DNA of 64,000 nucleotides from Candidatus Neomarinimicrobiota bacterium (lineage in GTDB: Bacteria; Fidelibacterota; Fidelibacteria; Fidelibacterales; Fidelibacteraceae), in the NCBI GenBank assembly GCA_041154365.1, contig AP035449.1:2724510-2788509 (forward strand), written 5' to 3'. Made by a program: the position numbers and the translations under genes. Below, in pieces: positions 1-8,838 of the stretch (its first letter is position 1; each line of letters starts with the position of its first letter). A model generated the notes under the pieces. That model saw nothing but the letters and a program-made list of their open reading frames with translations, was not told the DNA's origin and ran no database searches.

Positions 1-1
1 A

Positions 2-1183
2 CGTATCCCCCTCGGCTCCAAAACAAATCCTGACTGGCTTATCTATCTGGCGGATAATTTATCCACTTACCTGAAGATGAAAGCCTATGAAGACAGGGAA
101 TTCAGATACAGGTCCTATTTCAACAACATGAGTGATGCGTCCTTTGTCATTGACCGTACAACCCGGATCCTGGATGTCAACCAGGCGGCCTGTTCACTCT
201 TTAAATATCAACGGAATGAGATGATCGGTTTGAAAATCACCGATATTGTGACAGACGATGAAATCTCCAAAATCGACCTGCATATGCAGACGATTCTTAA
301 AAATCAGGTTGCCCGTTTTGAAAGCACCCATGTGACCAAAAACGGGCACCGGATTGCAACAGAGGTCCACGCCCGCCGGTTCTCAGAACGGAATCACGAA
401 TTGATCCATGTGGTAATTCGCAATATCAGCGAACGAAAAGAGCAGGAAGAGGCCCTGATGCAGTTTTATGAAACGACAAAAGCCATCGGGGATGTCGGTG
501 GTATGTTATTGTTGGGTTTCAACGAACAGGGAAATATTCGTTATGCCAATACCCGGGCAATGGAAATCTCCGGATATGATATATCCCATTTACGGGAACG
601 TTTTTTTTACAGCACCTTCATCTCTCCGGACCGGCAAAAAGATGCTCAGAATTTTCTTGAGTCTCTTGCTCTCAGGGAGCATAAACAGGGACAAAAGATA
701 TATCCTTTCAGAGCAAAAGACGGGGCGGAAAAAATGATCCTGTGGGATTTTTCCCATATCCGGAGAGAAAAGAAATACAATCTCTATTTTGCCATTGGCA
801 TTGATGTGACCAGTTACTACAAAGAATTTGACGATATCCGGCGGGAGCGTGATGATTATATGCGATGGATGGAAAAGAGTCCGCTTCCCTGTCTCGTGAC
901 CGATCACAAGGGGACTATTTTAAAAGTTAATGCATCCTTATCGGGATTGCTGGAAAAGCCTTATCACGAATTAAAATATCAATTCCTGGATGTGTGTATG
1001 GATGCTGATGCTTATCATGACCTCTATTCTCAAATCCCCGAGAGTTCAGGGCATACAATCCTTGGGCAAAAAGGTACACTGACAGGTGCCGGCCACCGGA
1101 AGATACCTGTAATCCTTTTTATGTCCGTTCCCGATTCCCACACCGTGCTTCTGTATGCAATTCCTGAAAACAATGTCACCTGA
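2..1183 (+). CDS. Multi-PAS sensor protein, 5' end outside window
   Basis: The reading frame is open from base 2, and 25 codons precede the first ATG at 77, so this is the 3' part of a longer gene. From that ATG three PAS folds can be seen: about residues 8-120 (DASFVID...VNQAACSLF, ending in the PAC-like NISERKEQEE), about 130-250 (second PAS with a GIDVTSYYKE exit) and about 270-365 (SPLPCLVTDHKGTI). PAS domains sense ligands, redox state or light in signalling proteins. The protein stops right after the third PAS, with no kinase, GGDEF, EAL or HTH output behind it, so any output or membrane-sensing domain must lie N-terminal, outside the window. It converges on the next gene with a 5-bp gap. 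The PAS assignment is firm; the signalling output is unknown. Confidence 0.82.
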   Translation, partial: RIPLGSKTNPDWLIYLADNLSTYLKMKAYEDREFRYRSYFNNMSDASFVIDRTTRILDVNQAACSLFKYQRNEMIGLKITDIVTDDEISKIDLHMQTILKNQVARFESTHVTKNGHRIATEVHARRFSERNHELIHVVIRNISERKEQEEALMQFYETTKAIGDVGGMLLLGFNEQGNIRYANTRAMEISGYDISHLRERFFYSTFISPDRQKDAQNFLESLALREHKQGQKIYPFRAKDGAEKMILWDFSHIRREKKYNLYFAIGIDVTSYYKEFDDIRRERDDYMRWMEKSPLPCLVTDHKGTILKVNASLSGLLEKPYHELKYQFLDVCMDADAYHDLYSQIPESSGHTILGQKGTLTGAGHRKIPVILFMSVPDSHTVLLYAIPENNVT

Positions 1184-1188
1184 AGGCC

Positions 1189-2505
1189 TTACTCTTCTCT
1201 CATCTTCCGAATGGAGGATGAAAACCATGGCAGATCATCCAGGGTAACCGGCTTATTTGATTTGTCCAGATCAATGACCATCCAGAACCCTTTTTGGATA
1301 TTCTCTTCTTTCAGGCAATCAATCAATTTTTGCTGATGGCTGAATGTCCGGGTCCCACTCTCGTCATCCCACAATTCCAAAGCTGTAAGGCAGCCCAGAG
1401 AAGGTGTGAAGGGATACCAATCTTTCCCGGTATAGAAGTCGGGGTTGATGGTGGTCCCATGGGCAATAATTTCGCTTCGGCCGGCTTTGCCGGCATAATA
1501 GCTGGTATACACAGGAAGATAATCCCGCCACCGGGGAGGCAACACAGCCATGTAATCGGCCCGGTCCCACAGGGTATCGGGAGTGTTGCCATGAAAAAAA
1601 TCAGCCGGTGATATTTCCCAGGGCATTTTCAAATCGACCACGGGTGTTGGACCGATAAAGACATTCTCAGACTGTGTGATTCCCTGCAGGGAATAGAGAC
1701 CTTCCGGTGTATTTCCGTGTGTCACATACCCGGGTAAGCCGGAATTTGACCGCCCCAGGTGCCATACGGACCAGAGGGTCTGGCCTTCTTCCTTTTTCAG
1801 GCTTCCATCGGCAAGGCGACAAATCGTGACTCCCGGATAATCCCGGTTTTGCCTGAAAAAGGTGTAAAAAACCGGATAACCCTTTAGAAAATCCGGGGAA
1901 AGCAATTGATCAACCGGAGGCAGCTCGGGCCTGAAGTGCAGTTCCGCCCTGAACATTCCCAGAATGGGATGATTCGGCAGATGGCTGAATTTTTCTATCA
2001 CGAGGTTTCTGATTTCCATCCCGGTCTGCAGATTAAACCGGGCACGATGCAGGTACAATGCTGCCATAACAAAGCGTTTGGGGTCCTTCTCCATCCGGAG
2101 AATGGACCGGACTTCCGGCACAAACTGCTCGGGATAAAGGCCGTAAGCCACTTCCAGCAACGACCGTTTCAGTTCATTATCCAGTGTTTCATAACGATCA
2201 AATGCTTTTTTAAGGGCTTTTTCCGCAACATCTGAGCGGTATTGGGCCAGCCCCATGGCCCAGCAGGCACCTTTCCATTCTTCCTCGTTGGAAGCCTCCG
2301 GGGCCTGTTGAATAACTGCCAGGATGGTTGAATCGATGAGGGTTTTCCGGAAGGTATCACGATGTTCCGCCAGGGTTCTTTCCGCATACGGCTCCCGGGG
2401 AATCAAGAAAAAAACTGCCAGAATTATAAGAAGAATAACGGCTCCGCCCATGATCAAAAGCAATCGACCTGGAGATTTAACAGAAACAAGAGGATTCTTT
2501 TTCAT
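1189..2505 (-). CDS. Membrane-anchored L,D-transpeptidase-like (YkuD-type) protein
   Basis: The 438-residue protein has one N-terminal membrane anchor (about residues 13-34) and a long helical region of about 200 residues. The C-terminal part carries YkuD-like features: THGNTPEGLYSL resembles the TPxG substrate-strand motif, and IIAHGTT followed about 17 residues later by SLGCLTA resembles the HGT...SxGC catalytic motif. YkuD enzymes form 3-3 cross-links in peptidoglycan or attach proteins to it, using the Cys. The usual SHGC(I/V)R is altered: His to Leu and Arg to Thr, so the call is moderate. It would act on the periplasmic side. The ATG overlaps the stop of the upstream aldo/keto reductase gene (ATGA), so the two are co-transcribed. 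It could instead be a murein-related hydrolase of unknown specificity. Confidence 0.5.
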   Translation of the reverse strand: MKKNPLVSVKSPGRLLLIMGGAVILLIILAVFFLIPREPYAERTLAEHRDTFRKTLIDSTILAVIQQAPEASNEEEWKGACWAMGLAQYRSDVAEKALKKAFDRYETLDNELKRSLLEVAYGLYPEQFVPEVRSILRMEKDPKRFVMAALYLHRARFNLQTGMEIRNLVIEKFSHLPNHPILGMFRAELHFRPELPPVDQLLSPDFLKGYPVFYTFFRQNRDYPGVTICRLADGSLKKEEGQTLWSVWHLGRSNSGLPGYVTHGNTPEGLYSLQGITQSENVFIGPTPVVDLKMPWEISPADFFHGNTPDTLWDRADYMAVLPPRWRDYLPVYTSYYAGKAGRSEIIAHGTTINPDFYTGKDWYPFTPSLGCLTALELWDDESGTRTFSHQQKLIDCLKEENIQKGFWMVIDLDKSNKPVTLDDLPWFSSSIRKMREE

Positions 2506-3500
2506 GCTTTGTCTTCCAGAATCTGATCGATTTTTTTCAGTTCTTCTTGCGAAAATTTCGTGTTTTTTGAAGCCTTAAGGGCATCATCAATATGTGAAAC
2601 TTTCCGGGCGCCGATGATAGCAGTGGTTACTTCCGGCCTGCGAAGGACCCAGGAAACCGCCATTTGAGCCATGGTCTGTCCACGGCTTTCGGCAATTTTG
2701 CTCAACGCCTGTACTTTATTCAGCATCTCTTTTGTGATATTTTCGGGTTTTAGAAATCCTTCCGGTCTGCCGGCCCGGGACTCTTCCGGGATACCGTTCA
2801 GATATTTCCCTGTTAACACACCCTGTTGAAGAGGAGAAAATACCGCGCATCCGATCCCTTTGGACCGGAGAACATCAAAGAGTCCCTTTTCGATATCGCG
2901 GTAGAGCATATTGTATTTTGGCTGGTGTATCCGGCAGGGTGTCCCCAAATTGGACAGTACTTCGGCGGCTTTCTGTGTTTCTTCGGGTGAATAGGAGGAT
3001 ATGCCGACATAGAGGGTTTTGCCGCTTCTGACAATCTGATCCAGCGCCATCATGGTTTCTTCCAGGGGTGTTTCAGGATCCGGCCGGTGGTGGTAGAAAA
3101 TATCCACGTATTCCAGGCCCATCCTTTTCAGACTTTGATCCAGACTGGCAATAAGATATTTCCGGCTTCCGCCATTGCCGTAAGGCCCCGGCCACATGAG
3201 ATAGCCCGCCTTAGAGGAGATCACCAGTTCATCCCGGCGACCCGCCAAATCTTCTTTGAGAATCCGGCCGAATGTTTTTTCGGCTGTTCCAAAGGCAGGA
3301 CCATAGTTGTTGGCCAGGTCAAAATGGGTAATGCCGTTGTCAAAAGCATGCAAAATCAGCTTCCGTGCATTTTCATGGACATCCACACTGCCGAAATTGT
3401 GCCAGAGTCCCAAAGAGATCTGTGGAAGTTTCAAGCCGCTTTTTCCGCAAAAGCGGTACTCCATTTTTTCATACCGCTCGTCGTAAGGCAGATAATTCAT
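2502..3500 (-). CDS. yghZ: Aldo/keto reductase, YghZ type
   Basis: This 332-residue protein matches the YghZ/Gpr branch of aldo/keto reductases (L-glyceraldehyde 3-phosphate reductase, methylglyoxal detoxification) almost motif for motif: YRFCGKSGLKLP, SLGLWHNFG, FDLANNYGP, MWPGPYGNGGSRKY, LKRMGLEYVDIFYHHR and YVGISSYSPE. The AKR catalytic residues are present: Asp61, Tyr66, Lys97 and the His pair at 137-138. The C-terminal RRPEVTTAIIGAR segment is the usual NADPH-binding region. It is a cytosolic TIM barrel. The start has a good ribosome binding site (AAGGAG, 7 bases before ATG). The gene is translationally coupled (ATGA) to the transpeptidase-like gene. Upstream lies a 347-bp repeat-rich gap. 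Confidence 0.92.
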   Translation of the reverse strand: MNYLPYDERYEKMEYRFCGKSGLKLPQISLGLWHNFGSVDVHENARKLILHAFDNGITHFDLANNYGPAFGTAEKTFGRILKEDLAGRRDELVISSKAGYLMWPGPYGNGGSRKYLIASLDQSLKRMGLEYVDIFYHHRPDPETPLEETMMALDQIVRSGKTLYVGISSYSPEETQKAAEVLSNLGTPCRIHQPKYNMLYRDIEKGLFDVLRSKGIGCAVFSPLQQGVLTGKYLNGIPEESRAGRPEGFLKPENITKEMLNKVQALSKIAESRGQTMAQMAVSWVLRRPEVTTAIIGARKVSHIDDALKASKNTKFSQEELKKIDQILEDKA

Positions 3501-3581
3501 AGCATGCTCCTTCTTTTGAGTTCATGGTGTTCAATTGCTGCTGCGCAGCGTTTTCAGAAGTTAGAAGTTGGTAGATGTAGG

Positions 3582-3599
3582 GACAGGCTGCGGCCTGTC
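3582..3599. repeat. REP-like small palindrome
   Basis: An inverted repeat with 7-bp arms, GACAGGC and GCCTGTC, around a TGCG loop, preceded by GTAGG. Its form is like small intergenic REP-type hairpins. No T-run follows in either direction, so it is unlikely to be a simple terminator. Confidence 0.5.
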
Positions 3600-3631
3600 T
3601 GAAGTTAGCGTCGCGTCGCTCCTGGGACTTC

Positions 3632-3684
3632 AGTCGAAAGTCGAAAGTCGAAAGTCGAAAGTCGACAGTCGGCAGTTGGCAGTC
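3632..3684. repeat. 7-bp tandem array (AGTCGAA)
   Basis: Four exact copies of AGTCGAA (3632-3659) are followed by decaying copies AGTCGAC, AGTCGGC and AGTTGGC and a partial AGTC. The drift runs in one direction, as expected for slippage-generated repeats. Confidence 0.85.
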
Positions 3685-3745
3685 TGTAGCGAAGACTGGG
3701 AACTTTTTCAGCTCCTCCGTCCATTGACGCATCCATCCAATCTCG

Positions 3746-3773
3746 TCACGCATCACGCGTTACGCGTTACTGC
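3746..3773. repeat. 7-bp tandem array (TCACGCG family)
   Basis: Four consecutive heptamers, TCACGCA, TCACGCG, TTACGCG and TTACTGC, each differing by one or two bases from the last. It has the same unit length as the array at 3632 but a different sequence. Confidence 0.6.
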
Positions 3774-3847
3774 CTTGCTCTTTTTTCACAGGGCAGGCAA
3801 TCAAATCAATCTCTCCAATTTCTTCCCATCACTCCCCCGTTCTATCG

Positions 3848-4807
3848 TCATGGCGTCACAACATGAACTGCTTTCCCGTTTAAATAGGCTTTTAAATTTT
3901 CAACTGCCGTTTTCAAAAGTCGTTCACGGGCAGAACGGGTAGCCCAGGCAATGTGTGGGGTGATGAAACAGTTGGGAATGCCGATCAAAGGATGGTCAGC
4001 CGCCGGAGGTTCCTGGTCCAGAACATCCAGGCCGGCCCCCCGAATTACCCCGTTTTTCAGGGCTTCTGCCAGATCCGGGCTTTTTATAAGTCCACCCCGG
4101 CTTGTATTGACCAGAAAGGCTGATTTCTTCATCTTTTTCAGGTGATGAATATCCACGATTTCGTGTGTTTCCGGTGTCAGTGGACAATGGAGGGTGAGGA
4201 TATCACTTGATTTGAAAAGGGTATTGATTGAAACGGCCTGCCATGATATCGGGACAGAGGAGAGAGATTGTGTATCGTGATAGATGATATTCATCCCGAA
4301 ACGATGACCGATTTCCGCCACAGCCTTGCCGATACGTCCAAGTCCCAGAATCCCCAGCGTCAGTCCCTCCAGTTCCGTCAGGGGGTGTTCCCAATAACAA
4401 TAATCCGGAGCTTTCGACCAGTTTCCTGATTGCACACTTTGGATGTGGTCGGCAAGACGATATACCAGATTAAGGATATGGGCAAAGGTCATTTGGGCGA
4501 CAGACCGGGTTCCGTACGTGGGAACGTTCGTTACTGTTATCCCCCTTTCCGCCGCCGCTTTCACATCAACGCTGTCGTACCCGGTGGCCAGTACTCCCAC
4601 ATATTTTAAAGCAGGCAGTTTTTCAAAAACGGACCGGCTCAACCGGGTTTTATTGGAGAGGATGACTTCTGCACCTTCTGCCCGTTTCACAATTTTCTCT
4701 TCCGGTGTCCGGTCATAAATGGTCACATCCCCCAAGGCCTGTAAATCCTTCCAGCTTAAATCCCCGGGATTGAGAGTATGTCCTTCCAAAACAACAATTT
4801 TCATCAT
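3848..4807 (-). CDS. D-isomer-specific 2-hydroxyacid dehydrogenase
   Basis: This 319-residue cytosolic enzyme belongs to the NAD-dependent D-2-hydroxyacid dehydrogenases, closest in feel to glycerate dehydrogenase/hydroxypyruvate reductase. The Rossmann motif GLGRIG is at about 155-160. The catalytic set is complete: Arg237 (NTSRGG), Glu266 (DQEPP) and His285 (ITPHIAWAT). The substrate loop VLATGYDSVD is also typical. The family reduces 2-oxoacids such as hydroxypyruvate or glyoxylate; the exact substrate cannot be read from sequence. Two adjacent ATG codons compete as start (4807 or 4804). It follows the FMN-binding lipoprotein gene after 3 bp, so the two and the lipase upstream form an operon. 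Confidence 0.88.
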   Translation of the reverse strand: MMKIVVLEGHTLNPGDLSWKDLQALGDVTIYDRTPEEKIVKRAEGAEVILSNKTRLSRSVFEKLPALKYVGVLATGYDSVDVKAAAERGITVTNVPTYGTRSVAQMTFAHILNLVYRLADHIQSVQSGNWSKAPDYCYWEHPLTELEGLTLGILGLGRIGKAVAEIGHRFGMNIIYHDTQSLSSVPISWQAVSINTLFKSSDILTLHCPLTPETHEIVDIHHLKKMKKSAFLVNTSRGGLIKSPDLAEALKNGVIRGAGLDVLDQEPPAADHPLIGIPNCFITPHIAWATRSARERLLKTAVENLKAYLNGKAVHVVTP

Positions 4808-4810
4808 CTG

Positions 4811-5197
4811 CTACTCCATCGCGGGCAACAATGCATTTTCAACGGCTTTGAGCAGGGCTTTACTTGTTGTCGTGGCACCGGTGACGGCTTCTACATTTGT
4901 TTTCTGTTCCTTTACAACTTTTTCAAGCACCCCTTCTGCTTTTTTTGCATAGTCCGAGGTTCTGTTTTGAAGCACGCGGATACCGGTAATCTGATGGTTT
5001 TCCACCAGGACTTCAACGGCATACTCAAAATTGCTATAGGTAAAACGTCCTTCATACCGGCCATCGGGAATCGCCTGCAGGGGAATGGGTTGAATCTCCA
5101 TCGTCCGGACTTCGGTTAGTTCCTTCCGGGCACAGGATGTCAAAAGCAAGAACAGAACCATCAGCCCACTGAAAAGATACATGCGAAAAAATTTCAT
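4811..5197 (-). CDS. FMN-binding domain lipoprotein
   Basis: This 128-residue protein has a lipoprotein signal (hydrophobic stretch ending LLLTSC, Cys at about 22) followed by a single FMN-binding domain of the RnfG/NqrC/PCP family. The motif VEAVTGATTTSKALL near the C-terminus is the flavinylation site, where the Thr in GATT takes FMN as a phosphoester through ApbE. It would carry an FMN on the periplasmic face and pass electrons there. No ApbE gene is in the window. The ATG overlaps the stop of the lipase gene by 4 bp. A redox partner is not evident from the neighbours, and the link to the downstream dehydrogenase is only positional. Confidence 0.82.
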   Translation of the reverse strand: MKFFRMYLFSGLMVLFLLLTSCARKELTEVRTMEIQPIPLQAIPDGRYEGRFTYSNFEYAVEVLVENHQITGIRVLQNRTSDYAKKAEGVLEKVVKEQKTNVEAVTGATTTSKALLKAVENALLPAME

Positions 5198-6000
5198 TTG
5201 CTCTCTCCTTGTTTTAATAATTCCGGAATATTTTCCAACCTTTTTCCCAGGTTGAATTCCTGATCCATAAGGGTTGAGTCAAAACGTCCGGTCCGGAAGA
5301 AGGCATCTGCCTGAACAAAGGTTTCTTTACTGAAAAGAAGGCCGGTATGGACCTGGGGGATAATCATAAAGTCGGCATACCCGGGCAATTGGGTTTCAAC
5401 GACCCGCACCTTGCCATCATCGTCCCCATCCAAAAGGAGACTGAATCCGATTTCATTCTTCATCCCGCCGGCAATGATGGCAAATTCACAGGAGGGGGGA
5501 GGCAGATGTTTATAGTGGGCATGTATATTGGATAATCGCAACTCCTGTCCGGGTATATCGGTCCACCAGCGGTAGAGGGGGATTTTACTCCACAGGTCGG
5601 CAGATTGTGCTCCCTGATTGGGCGGGGCGACCATCAGCCACCGGTAAATGGGGATTTCCGGATGGGCATGATGCATTTCCCGGGCCACCAGATTTCCCAT
5701 GCTATGGGTGATCAGTAAAATAGTATCCTGCTTTGTCTGGGCTTTAATCCATGTCGCCAGATCTTCTCCATGTTCACGGATTGTTTTTTCCGTGGAGGGG
5801 TAGAAAAAGTTGAGTGTTTCATATCCGGCCTGGTTCAGGCGCCATTCCAAAAGAGCGAAGACTTCCGGAAAACCCAGAATACCGTGGACCAGGATCACCG
5901 GGTAGCGGGTGGGGTCGGGATTGTTCCCCTGCAAAGGCATAATAATCCCCAGAAGGGTCAAAATCATGATCAGTAACTTTTTGCACCATTTTTTTTGCAT
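5194..6000 (-). CDS. Secreted alpha/beta-hydrolase (lipase/esterase-like)
   Basis: The 268-residue protein has a basic N-terminus and hydrophobic core (residues 8-25) typical of a signal peptide, then an alpha/beta-hydrolase fold. ILVHGILG at about 36-43 is the oxyanion-hole region and THSMG (98-102) the nucleophile elbow with Ser100. A catalytic His is likely in IPQVHTGLLF near the C-terminus, and an Asp in the acidic DGDDDGKV stretch. It resembles PGAP1-like or triacylglycerol-lipase-type enzymes. The substrate is unknown. It starts the small operon lipase - FMN lipoprotein - 2-hydroxyacid dehydrogenase. Confidence 0.78.
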   Translation of the reverse strand: MQKKWCKKLLIMILTLLGIIMPLQGNNPDPTRYPVILVHGILGFPEVFALLEWRLNQAGYETLNFFYPSTEKTIREHGEDLATWIKAQTKQDTILLITHSMGNLVAREMHHAHPEIPIYRWLMVAPPNQGAQSADLWSKIPLYRWWTDIPGQELRLSNIHAHYKHLPPPSCEFAIIAGGMKNEIGFSLLLDGDDDGKVRVVETQLPGYADFMIIPQVHTGLLFSKETFVQADAFFRTGRFDSTLMDQEFNLGKRLENIPELLKQGESK

Positions 6001-6079
6001 TGTGGCAATACCTTCAACACTTTTTAAACCTCGACCTTTATACTCTCAATAAGGCATCAGAAGTTTCCAATGATTTATT

Positions 6080-7171
6080 TTATACAGGCTTTTTTCTTTT
6101 ATTTATCAGGGCGGCAGATGTAAAAACATAGAGGGGATAAACAGGTGCCAGCAGGGGATACCAGAAGGCAAGATACTTAAAACCAAACCGCTTCCCGGCA
6201 AGCATGATTCCCGTCCATTCCAAAATTGTTTTAATCAAAAGAGAACCAGCCCATATCAAAGGGGGCAGGGTAAACATGGCAATTGGAACAGCGCCATAAT
6301 ACATCAGAATAAAGAGTCCAACTCCTTTATAGAAAGGTGCCAGGTGATAAATCTGGCCACTCTTTTTCAGTTGCTGTACAAGAAATTTCCGCGGCTTATT
6401 CTTAATTTTCGTTTCGACAAAACTTTCAGGATGAATCGCATGGCGGAAGGGCCGTTTTGTCTTAAGCCAAATATCCCGTGTCAGGAAAAAATCATCGCCT
6501 GTCGTGATTGAACCTGAACTTTCATAGCCATTCACCTCAAAAAAGAGACGGCGACGGAATGCCAGGTTTCGGGCTGATGAATAAGGGGGAATATTCCAAT
6601 AAGCACCTGCTGTCTGGACCGCAACCTTTGCAAGCTGATCAAATTCAAGGAATCGGTGCATAAGCCCGGAGCCTTTTTCTATCGACGGAAACCCCATAAC
6701 CATGCCCGTCTCTTCATCAAAACAATTTATCATCCGCCTTACCCACTGAGAACCCGGACGGCAATTGCTTTCCGTGAGCAGAATAATCTCTCCATTCGCC
6801 ACTCCAACGGCCTGTGTAATCGCATTTTTCCGTCCTGTTAACCCTTCTTCACGGTCATAAATAAGGACAGGACGTATCCGTTTATTTTTCGCAGTACTCT
6901 TTTGTATTTCAGATACAATTTCACGATCCGAACTTTCAGTCACCAATAATATTTCCAGAAGGGTTTCCGGATAATCTAAACGTATCAGGGCTTCTATCAA
7001 ACCAGGAAGGTTTTCTTTATCATGATCAATACAGACAATGACTGTTGCACTCAGCTCGCTTTTTCCCTGGCATATTTTTTCTTTTACCAGGGCCGCAATC
7101 ACCAAACAAATGAACACAAAATAGATACCTGACAAAACAATAAAGGACATCATCAGTGTTTCACCTGCCAT
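6080..7171 (-). CDS. Membrane glycosyltransferase, family 2
   Basis: This 363-residue protein has an N-terminal membrane segment (about 7-28), a GT-A domain (ATVIVCIDHDKENLPGLIEA, GLTGRKNAITQAV, TGDDFFLTRDIW) and hydrophobic segments near residues 285-310 and 335-355. The topology is like membrane GT2 enzymes that make surface polysaccharides or glycolipids. The metal-binding DxD position reads TESNCRPG instead of the usual TDADC, while the later GDD acceptor motif is intact. The gene overlaps the upstream Wzi-like barrel gene by 19 bp, which suggests a joint role in surface carbohydrate assembly. The sugar and acceptor are unknown. Confidence 0.8.
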   Translation of the reverse strand: MAGETLMMSFIVLSGIYFVFICLVIAALVKEKICQGKSELSATVIVCIDHDKENLPGLIEALIRLDYPETLLEILLVTESSDREIVSEIQKSTAKNKRIRPVLIYDREEGLTGRKNAITQAVGVANGEIILLTESNCRPGSQWVRRMINCFDEETGMVMGFPSIEKGSGLMHRFLEFDQLAKVAVQTAGAYWNIPPYSSARNLAFRRRLFFEVNGYESSGSITTGDDFFLTRDIWLKTKRPFRHAIHPESFVETKIKNKPRKFLVQQLKKSGQIYHLAPFYKGVGLFILMYYGAVPIAMFTLPPLIWAGSLLIKTILEWTGIMLAGKRFGFKYLAFWYPLLAPVYPLYVFTSAALINKRKKPV

Positions 7172-8838
7172 TCCAATCGCCCATAATGAGTCATATCACC
7201 TTCATTCCATTGCGGTTGCCATGAAATATTTAACCACATATTATTTAGCATTTGATACTGCCATTCAACATGAAGTGACATTATCTTTTCAACATCCCCC
7301 ATAAGATTTTCTGTTTTATAATCGTACCCTTTATTTCGCTGATAGTAGTTTTGGTTTGCATCACTACCGATAGGATAATAATCCGGGTGGCTTTCAGGAA
7401 GAAGCTCTTTCCCTTTCTTTACAGACTGGAAAGAAAATATAAAGGATTGGGCTGAAGTCAACCATCCTCGAACACCCAGGGTATACACCCGGGAATTTGG
7501 TCCTGCAAAAAACCCCAGACAATCCCCTTTATGAGTAAAGGTATTCACATCTTTGTAATGAGTATAGGTCCAGGGTCTGACCTGTGACCGCTCAAAGAAA
7601 AATTCTCCACCCGAAATGACGGGAAGAGAAATATTCAACCCGATTTGTGTCCCATGTTTATTGCCCCACCACTGTGTACCCAATTCCCTGAAATCCAGTT
7701 CATCCAGAAAGAAATTTCCGTGAATTTTTATTCCCCGGACAGGTTGCCACTGTGCTTCAAAACTCATAAGTACATTGTCTCGATCATCAAGGTTGTGTTC
7801 TGCAGACCAAATAAATGCAGCAGGAATAAAATAGGTCCATTCCATATTGCGTAACCCATATACGACAAATTCAGAAAAAGCAAAAGAGAGATTTTTCCGG
7901 GGATACATTTCAAGTCTGTGCCCGGCTATATATTTTTCGGGATAGATTCGTGAATGCCCATCCTCACTCAGGGTATACTTTGCATTAAGCAGGCTTCCGT
8001 GGAAAAATGTAAAACGGGATCGGTAAAAATATTTTTGCCACATCATGTAAGGAAAGGGAGCCGTTTCTCCGGATAAGGTCATAGAATTTTCACCATAGCC
8101 CCAACTCAGGAAATCATTACCCAGAGTAAAAAGACCCGCCTTCGTATTCAGTTGTATATAACCCATTGCATTATCAAAGGTAGCAAGAGAGAGTACTGAA
8201 TCCGTATGGGTATAATATCTTCGACTTTCGACCGGATCCTCCATAAATCCATCTTTGAAGGTTTGACCATAGGCCATGGCTTCACCAAAGACACTGACAT
8301 TGCCCATTTGCGCAAATCCCCTGAAACCTACATGACCTGAGAATCGAAACAACTCGTTTTTGTTCTCAAGGCGAAGCAGTCCATCGCCCTGGAGAAAGAG
8401 ATATTCATCCTCCGTTTCAAACAGAAACAGGTAATCCGGTTCACTGATAATGGAGCGTGAGACTTTTCGTTGAAGATCTTCCCGGATATGGAGAGGAAAC
8501 GCATGGACGCTGTCTTCTTCAGCCAGGCGTGGATGTTTCAGGTCTGATAACTCCGGGCGGTACCTGTTGACCAGCATCTGGAGGATCTCCCGTTCTGTCC
8601 CGCTAAGTCTGCCGGTTTTTTTCAAAAGTGTTTTAAGATGTTCCGCCACATCACTTTTTATCCAGGGCCGTGTCGCCGGAAGGGGGGAGTCCAGAAGTCC
8701 CCGCGTTTCCATGGCCAGCAGAAACGGATATTCAGGATTCTCTTCAGGGACATGCATCTGTGTACCCCACAGTGTTTGAACCCCCAGGCCGAAAATGATA
8801 AGAGAAAACCATAATCCAAGCCGGCAACATGTCGTCAT
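7153..8838 (-). CDS. Wzi-like capsule-assembly outer-membrane protein
   Basis: This 561-residue protein has a signal peptide (hydrophobic residues 8-24), then a helical N-terminal part with ETRGLLDSPLPATRPW, then a long alternating aromatic/polar pattern ending in a C-terminal beta-strand-like stretch (THYGRLEWQVKH). That pattern is typical of an outer-membrane beta-barrel, and the N-terminal motif resembles the 'capsule assembly protein Wzi' family. Wzi of E. coli is a surface lectin that anchors group 1 capsule. The call rests on layout and motifs rather than on a conserved active site. It sits between a GT-B enzyme (4-bp overlap) and a GT2 enzyme (19-bp overlap). Confidence 0.6.
   Translation of the reverse strand: MTTCCRLGLWFSLIIFGLGVQTLWGTQMHVPEENPEYPFLLAMETRGLLDSPLPATRPWIKSDVAEHLKTLLKKTGRLSGTEREILQMLVNRYRPELSDLKHPRLAEEDSVHAFPLHIREDLQRKVSRSIISEPDYLFLFETEDEYLFLQGDGLLRLENKNELFRFSGHVGFRGFAQMGNVSVFGEAMAYGQTFKDGFMEDPVESRRYYTHTDSVLSLATFDNAMGYIQLNTKAGLFTLGNDFLSWGYGENSMTLSGETAPFPYMMWQKYFYRSRFTFFHGSLLNAKYTLSEDGHSRIYPEKYIAGHRLEMYPRKNLSFAFSEFVVYGLRNMEWTYFIPAAFIWSAEHNLDDRDNVLMSFEAQWQPVRGIKIHGNFFLDELDFRELGTQWWGNKHGTQIGLNISLPVISGGEFFFERSQVRPWTYTHYKDVNTFTHKGDCLGFFAGPNSRVYTLGVRGWLTSAQSFIFSFQSVKKGKELLPESHPDYYPIGSDANQNYYQRNKGYDYKTENLMGDVEKIMSLHVEWQYQMLNNMWLNISWQPQWNEGDMTHYGRLEWQVKH

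Larger units (their letters stand above)
3501..3847. other. Repeat-rich intergenic region
   Basis: This 347-bp gap between yghZ and the 2-hydroxyacid dehydrogenase gene holds no convincing gene. It contains a small GC-rich hairpin (3582-3599), a seven-copy 7-bp tandem array (3632-3684) and a second 7-bp array (3746-3773), separated by unrelated sequence. The only clear control element is the AAGGAG site just before yghZ. Confidence 0.8.

Noticed and set aside
3632-3684. CRISPR-like array
   Set aside because: Units are 7 bp with no spacers; a simple tandem repeat.
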